From Candidatus Njordarchaeota archaeon (GTDB taxonomy: Archaea > Thermoproteota > JANJXX01 > Panguiarchaeales > Panguiarchaeaceae), in the NCBI GenBank assembly GCA_029855985.1, contig JAGSHR010000252.1, positions 1 through 10,858 on the forward strand: 10,858 nucleotides of DNA, in the 5' to 3' direction. Shown one piece after another: positions 1 to 5,496 of the stretch (position 1 is the first letter of the stretch; every line of letters starts with the position of its first letter). A program made the translations under genes and the position numbers. The notes under the pieces are model-generated. The model did no database searches. It had not been told where the DNA came from and saw only the letters and a list, made by a program, of their open reading frames with translations.

Positions 1-24
1 ATGTTAAACTATGCGTTTCTTGAT

Positions 25-1182
25 CTATATACGGAATGGAGCTTCCTCGTCTTCTGGGTAACCCAAGAGATTCCTCGCAATCTTACCTCTCAACACGTCA
101 TTGGTCTCCCACAGGGATAACAGAGCCCTAGCATCTCTCGCAAATCTCTCTATCGGTCTGTCCTTTGTATATGCGATACCACCATGTATTAATATTGATT
201 TCTTAGTAACGAATGCTGAAACCTCGCTTGCAAAAACTTTCGTAATCATTGATTTCATGTGGAAATCATACTCATTATCTATTATTGCCGCAGCGTGGTA
301 AACTAGTTGTCTCGCGGCCTCTGTTTTAGAGGCAATATCGCCGATGTAGTCTTGTAGGGCTCCAAACTTTCCAATGAATCTACCAAACTGTTTCCTTTGA
401 TTACAGTAGATTAATGCTTCATCTATTGAGATCTGGGCTAGACCAATGCCGATTGCTGATGAAGAAACCCTTCCAACATCTAGAACCCTTCTTATAATCT
501 TGTCAACATTCTCTGTAATTGCTTTTTCTGCTGGTACTTGCACATTGTCTAGGTATATATCTCGAATGGATGAACCCTTCATTCCAAGCATTTTGTAATC
601 AATACCGAAATTTAAGCCATCTGCATCTTTGTCAACTACAAGTATTATAGGCTTTCCACTTTCTTTTTCTTTTGCCACGATAACATATAGGTCTGCTTCC
701 CCAGCGGCTGTAACCCAAGCCTTCCTGCCGTTCAAGACATAGAACCCTTCTTTCTTCTCCGCAATAGTTGAAATTTTGCTGAGGTCGCTTCCAGCACCAT
801 GTTCTGCTAGGGCAAAAGCTCCGAAAAGTTCTCCAGCAGCCATGCCTTCTAGGTATTCTTTCTTGACACTCTCTGGAGCATACTTGTCAAGAAGGTATCC
901 AGCCATTGAATTGTGCATCATCATTAGGAATGCTACTGTTCCCGATGCTTTAGCGATTTCTTCTAGAGCAATTATGTAGCTTAGGAAGTCTGTTCCGCTC
1001 CCCCCATACTCATCGCTGATTGTCATACCCATGAATCCATATTCGGCGATTTTCTCTAGTGCTTCCTTAGGGAATTTGTCTTCCTCATCGATTTTTTCAG
1101 CCATAGGGGCGATTTCTTGTTGTGCGAGTTCTTTGGCGGATGATCTTATCATTTCATGTTCATCGGTTAGTTTATATGTCAT
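25..1182 (-). CDS. Acyl-CoA dehydrogenase 1 (385 aa), last gene of the ETF operon
   Basis: FAD flavoenzyme of the acyl-CoA dehydrogenase family, expected to oxidise an acyl-CoA to the 2-enoyl-CoA in the cytoplasm and pass electrons to the ETF encoded upstream. Visible family signatures are the helical N-terminal domain with the YGG motif near residues 59-61, the FAD/substrate motif ALAEHGAGSD (124-133), the NGRKAWVT strand (151-158), the KQFGR segment (264-268) and the C-terminal helical domain. The catalytic-base loop reads LWETNDVLR (357-365), so Glu359 is the likely base, but the Gly that normally follows it (YEGT) is absent. Length is normal for the family. The ATG follows AAGGAGGG, a strong ribosome site, 14 nt after the etfA stop, so it is translated from the same operon. 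Substrate chain length cannot be read from the sequence. Family assignment is firm; function as a standard dehydrogenase is probable. Confidence 0.93.
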   Translation of the reverse strand: MTYKLTDEHEMIRSSAKELAQQEIAPMAEKIDEEDKFPKEALEKIAEYGFMGMTISDEYGGSGTDFLSYIIALEEIAKASGTVAFLMMMHNSMAGYLLDKYAPESVKKEYLEGMAAGELFGAFALAEHGAGSDLSKISTIAEKKEGFYVLNGRKAWVTAAGEADLYVIVAKEKESGKPIILVVDKDADGLNFGIDYKMLGMKGSSIRDIYLDNVQVPAEKAITENVDKIIRRVLDVGRVSSSAIGIGLAQISIDEALIYCNQRKQFGRFIGKFGALQDYIGDIASKTEAARQLVYHAAAIIDNEYDFHMKSMITKVFASEVSAFVTKKSILIHGGIAYTKDRPIERFARDARALLSLWETNDVLRGKIARNLLGYPEDEEAPFRI

Positions 1183-1196
1183 TTTTCATCCCTCCT

Positions 1197-2207
1197 TCAT
1201 TTATCTAATTTTTCAAGTTCCTCCAAAACTTTCTCTAGTAGCTCTTTGGCGTCGCCGATTGCATAGTATGTGGAATCTTGAACCACTGGGTACTTGTTGT
1301 CCTTTGCAACAGCGAGTACATGGGACTTCTTGTAGTAACCGTACAATTTTTCGATTGGAACTGGGGAGCCAAATAACGCGAGGAGGTCGGGTCTTATGAT
1401 TTTACCTAGTGGTCCAAGTAGTCGGTCTCTTGGCACTATTTTCCTATCTACTGCTGTTTTTGTACCTCCAACATAGATTTCGAATTTCTCTAAAATTTGC
1501 TTTGCTTTCTCATATAGTGCAGCGTCACCTACATCTTCACCTATCGCTACAACGACTTTCGAGTGCCAATTGTGTGGTTCCCTGGGTTGAGCTCTTTCCA
1601 CTTTTATGGTGTTTGTTTTTAACTGCAACTCGCCCAAGTTTATCTCTAACTTGTTCACTCTACCGCTCCTGAATTCATCCTTAAATGGGAGGGAGTATAG
1701 CAGTGGTTTCACTGTTGCTATCTGTGGGTAACCACCTTTTGCTTCGACAATTGCTAATAGTTGTCCTTTGAAGACTATCTTTGTTCCCCTAAGGTATTGG
1801 TCGTATGGGTCAATGTCGATCTTTATGCATTCCGTTATGGCTACTGAGTTGAATTTTCCTGCTAGGTATCCCGCGAGTGCCCTGTTGTAGGGGTTATCTG
1901 TGAATAACAAGAATCTGGGTTTCTTCTCGTTGACGGCTTTCTCTATAATTTTCGCTACTTGTTCAATGTTGTATATTTCAATACCTTCATTTGAAACTAT
2001 GTGAACGTTGTCTGCACCGTATTGTATTAGGTCTTTACCCATTTCCTCTGTAACGTTTTTCCCGATAGCGAGAACTTCAACCCATGCTCCTGAGTTATCT
2101 CCTAATAGTCTTGCGTAGCCTAATAGTTTTAACAAGCCCACGGGGGGCTCGCTTTTATCTAAGAGGGCAATAACCCAAATATTCCTATAATCATCAAAAT
2201 TGCTCAT
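1197..2207 (-). CDS. etfA: Electron transfer flavoprotein alpha subunit, divergent FAD domain
   Basis: Large subunit of the ETF, which takes electrons from acyl-CoA dehydrogenases and hands them to a membrane oxidoreductase or other acceptor. At 336 aa it has the usual two-part layout: an N-terminal alpha/beta domain (about 1-180) that would pair with EtfB, and a C-terminal FAD-type domain (about 215-325) recognisable from GGTKTAVDRK (247-256), LGPLGKIIRP (264-273), the AVAKD segment (299-303) and the YAIGD segment (315-319). The fold signature is clear, but most canonical FAD-contact residues differ. For example, the segment that usually reads GISGAIQH is GSPVPIEK (280-287), and the Asn of AINKD is Ala301. 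The ATG lies 11 nt after the etfB stop behind GGAGGGTG. The family call is secure from sequence and from its position between etfB and a dehydrogenase. Whether it binds FAD normally is open. Confidence 0.92.
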   Translation of the reverse strand: MSNFDDYRNIWVIALLDKSEPPVGLLKLLGYARLLGDNSGAWVEVLAIGKNVTEEMGKDLIQYGADNVHIVSNEGIEIYNIEQVAKIIEKAVNEKKPRFLLFTDNPYNRALAGYLAGKFNSVAITECIKIDIDPYDQYLRGTKIVFKGQLLAIVEAKGGYPQIATVKPLLYSLPFKDEFRSGRVNKLEINLGELQLKTNTIKVERAQPREPHNWHSKVVVAIGEDVGDAALYEKAKQILEKFEIYVGGTKTAVDRKIVPRDRLLGPLGKIIRPDLLALFGSPVPIEKLYGYYKKSHVLAVAKDNKYPVVQDSTYYAIGDAKELLEKVLEELEKLDK

Positions 2208-2218
2208 TTTTCACCCTC

Positions 2219-2992
2219 CTATAAGTATTCGAAGAAGAGTTCAGCGATTGATTTCGCGATTTCATCCTTTGAGCCACTCAATCTTCTCCTTACACCCTCT
2301 TCCTCAGAGTACTCACCAAACCTCCTTATCTTAACGAATTTCTCGACAATTGACGCATCTAGCCCAATATCCTCTAGCTTCACGTATTCGACTTTGCCAT
2401 CTTGGTATGCTTCACTTATGTCCCACATGTTTGGATAAACAGGGTCACCTATCCTGTAGGAAACTGATAACACAGCGGGCGTGCTCAGCTCCACTTCAAC
2501 ACTCTTTGGGAAGAAATCTTGAACTACTTTTAACTTGTTTCCTTCAACTTTTATGTCCCTAATATTCACGGCAAATGGGTAATCAAGGGTTCCCGCTAAC
2601 TTTGTTGCAAATATACCTGCATTATAATCCGCTGACTCGGAACCGGTAATTATGACATCGTATCCCCCAACCTTTTTCACATACGCAGCAAGTATTTCAG
2701 CTGCTGTTAAGGAATCTATTACCGCTAAGGACTTATCGTGAATTAACACGCCCTTGTCAACTCCAAAACCCAAAGCTTCCCTTATTGCTTCTTCGCTTGC
2801 TTTGGTTCCGACAGTTACTGCAGTTACTTCTCCTTGAGTCATCTCTTTTAGCTTTAAAGCTGCATGTATTGCATAGTATTCCTCATATGCAATGCCAAAT
2901 TCCACATCTTCAATTAGGAGAGTCCCGGTTCTAGCGTGAATCTTAACTTGATATGGATTTGGAGCATATTTTACGGCGACCAAGATTTTCAT
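2219..2992 (-). CDS. etfB: Electron transfer flavoprotein beta subunit
   Basis: Small subunit of the ETF heterodimer (257 aa, normal length). It starts with the MKILVAVK strand typical of EtfB. Family landmarks follow in order: the AALKLKEM helix (44-51), AVTVGTKASEEAIREALGFGVDKG (58-81), the nucleotide-site region from ITGSESAD (115-122) to the LAGTLDYP segment (132-139), and TPAVLSVSYRIGDPVYP (171-187), equivalent to the usual PAVLTV...NEPRYP. The usual TGQ-type nucleotide-binding residues are replaced. I chose ATG at 2992 because AAGGAGGTG sits just before it. An in-frame TTG at 3016 would lie upstream of that ribosome site and translate through it. The gene begins 16 nt after the acyl-CoA dehydrogenase 2 stop and is followed after 11 nt by etfA, so the two subunits are co-translated from one message. 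Confidence 0.93.
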   Translation of the reverse strand: MKILVAVKYAPNPYQVKIHARTGTLLIEDVEFGIAYEEYYAIHAALKLKEMTQGEVTAVTVGTKASEEAIREALGFGVDKGVLIHDKSLAVIDSLTAAEILAAYVKKVGGYDVIITGSESADYNAGIFATKLAGTLDYPFAVNIRDIKVEGNKLKVVQDFFPKSVEVELSTPAVLSVSYRIGDPVYPNMWDISEAYQDGKVEYVKLEDIGLDASIVEKFVKIRRFGEYSEEEGVRRRLSGSKDEIAKSIAELFFEYL

Positions 2993-3008
2993 TTTATTTA
3001 CACCTCCT

Positions 3009-4220
3009 TTATTCAAACCATCTTCCTCTTCTTAGGAGTTCTCTACCCGCTACGTATCTTTGCACATCGTTTGTACCCTCATATATCTCAGAGATTATTG
3101 AATCTCTGAATGCTCTCTCAATAGAGTACCCTTCTAGGTAACCTACCGTGCCCACGAGCTCCATTACTCTCTCGAAGGCTTTTGCGGCTAACTCGGATGC
3201 GTACATTTTTGATAACGCAGAATCCCTTGTCACAAGTTCTCTAAATGGCCTTGGTATCCTCTTCCCTTCAACTAGCATTTCATAGTATTGATCTAACAGC
3301 TTTGCGGTGTGGTAAGAGAAGAACCTGGCGCTTCTTAACCAAGCACCAATCTCCGCAACAGCCCATTGGAAGGGCTGATAATTCGCTAAAGTTAACCCGT
3401 TTCTCTTCACAGAATTAGCATAATCAATTAAGAATTCAAGCGCTCTCCTAATACCACCACAAGCACCACATGATACTGTTGCTCTACCACCATCTAGTGT
3501 CGTTAACGCATATATGAAACCTCTATTGATTTGACCTAATAGGTTCTCTTCAGGGACTCTCACATCCTCTAATATCAATTCGACTGTAGCAGAACCTCGA
3601 ATACCCATTTTCCTAAAGTGGCTGCCAACACTAAAACCAGGGGTGTCTGTTTCCACAATAAAAGCTGATATACCTCCCGCTCCCAAGCTTTTATCTGTCA
3701 TAGCGAATACAACAACAACATCCGCTATGTCACCATTAGTTATAAATATTTTTCTACCATTGATGACCCACTCGTTACCCTCTTTTTTGGCAGTTGTTGT
3801 CACATTGGCAGCGTCGCTTCCAGCTTGGTCCTCGGTCAAACCGAAAGCCGCAATCCACTCACCCCTTGCCAACTTTGGTAGATACTTTTTCCTTTGCTCC
3901 TCATTGCCAAAGAGGTATATCGCTGTTGTTCCCAAACCGAGGTGTGCACCGATAACCGTAGCGATAGACGACGAGAAGCCCCCGATCTCTTCCATGGCTG
4001 CGCAGTAACCAACTTCTCCTAATCCTGCACCACCATAACGCTTGGGAATTGATGTACCCATTAACCCCATCTTCGCTGCTTTCTCTAGGACTTCCCTTGG
4101 ATTCTCCTTGAAGAATTTATCCATTTCCTCCTCTATGGGCATGATATAATTTTCAACAAATTTTTTAGCCGCCTTTTTAGCCAACATTGCTTCAGGCGGT
4201 AAGGTAAAGTCTATAGGCAA
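3009..4220 (-). CDS. Acyl-CoA dehydrogenase 2 (403 aa), first gene of the ETF operon
   Basis: FAD-dependent acyl-CoA dehydrogenase, more canonical at the active site than its partner at the other end of the operon. Visible signatures: RYGGAGLGE (61-69), FGLTEDQAGSD (126-136), NGRKIFITNG (154-163), MGIRGS (205-210), LDGGRATVS (242-250) and the catalytic loop IYEGTNDVQR (379-388) with Glu381 as the likely base. The RxxFG-type segment that usually helps bind the partner subunit's FAD is not recognisable: the region reads KRNGLTLANYQPFQW (272-286). A longer linker, about 310-333, follows. The start is TTG at 4220, supported by GGAGGG a few bases upstream and by the family N-terminus. It shares a transcript with etfB, etfA and dehydrogenase 1 downstream. 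The two dehydrogenases are clearly different sequences, so they may serve different acyl-CoAs or form a mixed complex. Confidence 0.94.
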   Translation of the reverse strand: MPIDFTLPPEAMLAKKAAKKFVENYIMPIEEEMDKFFKENPREVLEKAAKMGLMGTSIPKRYGGAGLGEVGYCAAMEEIGGFSSSIATVIGAHLGLGTTAIYLFGNEEQRKKYLPKLARGEWIAAFGLTEDQAGSDAANVTTTAKKEGNEWVINGRKIFITNGDIADVVVVFAMTDKSLGAGGISAFIVETDTPGFSVGSHFRKMGIRGSATVELILEDVRVPEENLLGQINRGFIYALTTLDGGRATVSCGACGGIRRALEFLIDYANSVKRNGLTLANYQPFQWAVAEIGAWLRSARFFSYHTAKLLDQYYEMLVEGKRIPRPFRELVTRDSALSKMYASELAAKAFERVMELVGTVGYLEGYSIERAFRDSIISEIYEGTNDVQRYVAGRELLRRGRWFE

Positions 4221-4272
4221 ATTCTAACCCTCCAAGTTTAAATATTCAAAAAGCCAAAAACAGCTCTTTGTC

Positions 4273-4300
4273 CAAGTAAAAAAGCAAGTAAAAAATTATG
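4273..4300 (-). terminator. Tandem 12-bp T-rich repeat, candidate archaeal terminator after the hydratase gene
   Basis: The plus strand has CAAGTAAAAAAG followed directly by CAAGTAAAAAAT, an 11/12 tandem repeat. Read on the minus strand it gives two T6 tracts shortly after the hydratase stop codon, the form expected of an archaeal intrinsic (U-tract) terminator. It also sits 53-80 nt upstream of the dehydrogenase 2 start, so it could instead be part of that operon's promoter; the AATTTTTTAC copy is somewhat TATA-like. The sequence does not decide between these roles. Confidence 0.45.
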
Positions 4301-4316
4301 GAATAGTTTGTTTAGT

Positions 4317-5105
4317 TTACTTACCCTTGAATTGGGGTGATCTCTTCTCTAGGAAGGCGTTAATTCCTTCCTTAAGATCTTCGGAGGCAGCCAATTTCTT
4401 GATTTCCTCTTTCTCTAACTCTAGAGCCTTCTCAATTTCGGGTATTTGAAGTCCCTTGTTGATAGCCCTCTTAGCAGCTGCTACTGCTAATGGTGATGTT
4501 CTTGTAATTATTCTCATTGCTAAGTCAATTGCCGCGTTTAACTCTTCACCGTCTGGAACTACTCTGTTTACTAAACCAATTCTAAAGGCCTCTTGTGCGC
4601 TAATGTATGCACCTGTGAATATCATCTCTTTTGCTTTAGCTGCGCCAACTACTCTAGCCAATCTTTGGGTGCCACCCCATGCTGGTATTAAGCCGAGCGT
4701 AGCCTCTGGTGCGCCTAATCTTGTCCTGTCTCCTGCGATTCTTATGTCACATGCTAGCGCTAGCTCGAGACCGCCTCCCAAAGCTAATCTGTTAATAGCT
4801 GCTATTACTGGTTTTGGAAAGTTTTCAATTTTTGTGAAAACTCTGTGTCCTAGCTCAACGACTTCTACCGCTGTTTCTGGTGTGAGGTTTGCTAGTTCTT
4901 TTACGTCTGCTCCAGCGGAGAATGCGTATTCTCCTGCACCTGTTATTACTACTGCTTTAACCTCTTCGTTTTGGGCTAGTTCATCGAATGCCTTATCTAG
5001 TTCTTTGACTAGGTCTGTTTTTAGGCTGTTTACTGGTGGATTGTTTAGGGTCACTATTGCGACTCCATCTTCGATTTTTATTATTAGGTATTGGTAGTCT
5101 CCCAT
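4317..5105 (-). CDS. Enoyl-CoA hydratase/isomerase family (crotonase) protein
   Basis: Crotonase-fold enzyme expected to hydrate 2-enoyl-CoA to 3-hydroxyacyl-CoA, the step after the acyl-CoA dehydrogenases encoded downstream. At 262 aa it has the full family length. The oxyanion-hole loops FSAGAD (62-67) and ALGGG (108-112) are present. Both catalytic glutamates expected for a true hydratase are in place: Glu114 in GGGLELALACD and Glu134 in GAPEATLGLIPAWGGTQRL. This argues for hydratase rather than isomerase or thioesterase activity. The usual NG before the ALGGG loop is NR (105-106), a mild oddity. The C-terminal helices, including the SPLAVAAAKRAI stretch (204-215), are intact. The ATG is preceded by GCGAGGA and, about 50 nt upstream, by a TATA-like box. 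It is separated from the ETF operon by 96 nt with a candidate terminator, so it may be its own transcript. Confidence 0.93.
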   Translation of the reverse strand: MGDYQYLIIKIEDGVAIVTLNNPPVNSLKTDLVKELDKAFDELAQNEEVKAVVITGAGEYAFSAGADVKELANLTPETAVEVVELGHRVFTKIENFPKPVIAAINRLALGGGLELALACDIRIAGDRTRLGAPEATLGLIPAWGGTQRLARVVGAAKAKEMIFTGAYISAQEAFRIGLVNRVVPDGEELNAAIDLAMRIITRTSPLAVAAAKRAINKGLQIPEIEKALELEKEEIKKLAASEDLKEGINAFLEKRSPQFKGK

Positions 5106-5148
5106 GTTTTCCTCGCCTTTTGAAGTTTTTATTTTTGGTAAATTAATC

Positions 5149-5158
5149 TATTTTTAAA
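5149..5158 (-). promoter_or_regulatory. TATA-like box for the enoyl-CoA hydratase gene
   Basis: The minus strand reads TTTAAAAATA, centred about 49 nt upstream of the hydratase ATG. A start of transcription about 25 nt downstream would leave a leader of about 23 nt that still contains the GCGAGGA ribosome site. Spacing supports the call; AT-richness of the region weakens it. Confidence 0.4.
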
Positions 5159-5355
5159 GATTACATATTTGCCAAAAGATAAGTATTCTACTATATAACT
5201 TTAAAAAAGATAAATGTTTGTGTTCAGAATTTGAAAAAATTGTATATATGATTGAACTAATAATATATATGAATTATTTTACAATTGAAAAAAAGCAAAT
5301 GTGAAGACTCTGCAAACCGAGAATATCGTTGGCAATATGCGTTCTAGGGAATATG
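5159..5355. other. AT-rich intergenic stretch with paired repeats, no gene seen
   Basis: No open frame longer than about a dozen codons with a ribosome site is visible here. The stretch contains a 9-bp direct repeat TATATATGA at 5243-5251 and 5264-5272 (starts 21 bp apart, two helical turns) and a 7-bp inverted repeat AATTGTA/TACAATT at 5238-5244 and 5280-5286 enclosing it. TTGAAAAAA also occurs at 5231 and 5285. This could be a regulator site or simply low-complexity promoter DNA between the divergent hydratase gene and the sRNA/bax1 side. Confidence 0.35.
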
Positions 5356-5363
5356 TTTAAATA
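5356..5363 (+). promoter_or_regulatory. TATA box for the C/D box sRNA
   Basis: TTTAAATA lies about 30 nt upstream of the C box at 5390. An archaeal transcription start about 25 nt downstream of the box would fall near 5384-5386, a few bases before the C box, as expected for an independently transcribed C/D sRNA. It could also feed the bax1 gene downstream. Confidence 0.55.
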
Positions 5364-5382
5364 GGAGTCTCTGTTTAGTAAT

Positions 5383-5446
5383 GTTTTAGATGATGTTGCT
5401 GGCTGGATCTGATCATGATGATGATTCAACCCCCGACTGAAAACCT
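5383..5446 (+). ncRNA. C/D box sRNA (2'-O-methylation guide)
   Basis: All four boxes are present in order. C box AUGAUGU is at 5390-5396 (one mismatch to RUGAUGA, at the last base), D' box CUGA at 5409-5412, C' box AUGAUGA at 5418-5424 and D box CUGA at 5437-5440. Both guide spacers, 5397-5408 and 5425-5436, are exactly 12 nt, the typical archaeal spacing, and the D'-C' gap is 5 nt. A GTTT/AAAC pair (5383-5386 with 5441-5444) could form a short terminal stem. Such RNAs assemble with L7Ae, Nop5 and fibrillarin to methylate rRNA or tRNA. By the D-plus-5 rule the target bases would be an A (D' guide, opposite T5404) in ATCCAGCCAGCA and a G (D guide, opposite C5432) in TCGGGGGTTGAA. I cannot name the target molecule. 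The ends are approximate. Confidence 0.75.
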
Positions 5447-5452
5447 AGAGTG

Positions 5453-5471
5453 CAATTTAACCGCTAAATTG
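5453..5471 (+). promoter_or_regulatory. Perfect 7-bp hairpin upstream of bax1
   Basis: CAATTTA and TAAATTG flank the loop ACCGC as a perfect inverted repeat, ending 25 nt before the bax1 ATG and starting 12 nt after the sRNA D box. It may be an operator, a processing or end signal for the sRNA, or chance in AT-rich DNA. No T-tract follows, so a standard terminator is unlikely. Confidence 0.35.
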
Positions 5472-5496
5472 AATTACTGAAGGGTATGAACTCAAA

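Noticed and set aside
2993..3016. TTG start for etfB that adds eight residues
   Set aside because: The added stretch is the AAGGAGGTG ribosome site translated; ATG at 2992 matches the family N-terminus.
4236..4245. AATATTTAAA on the minus strand as the TATA box of the acd2 operon
   Set aside because: It is only about 20 nt before the TTG start, so transcription would begin inside the gene and miss the GGAGGG ribosome site.
4456..5097. 213-codon plus-strand open frame opposite the hydratase gene
   Set aside because: It is the antisense shadow of a strongly conserved crotonase gene, has no ribosome site and encodes an Ala/Ser/Pro-rich chain with no family signature.
5300..5350. Possible degenerate tRNA or second sRNA before the C/D box RNA
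   Set aside because: No cloverleaf can be formed, pairing in AACCGAGAATATCGTTGG stops after three base pairs, and no C box is present.
5425..5436. D guide as a tRNA T-arm targeting guide
   Set aside because: The complement has GGGTTGAA, lacking the C of the invariant TTC in the tRNA T-loop, so the match fails by an indel.
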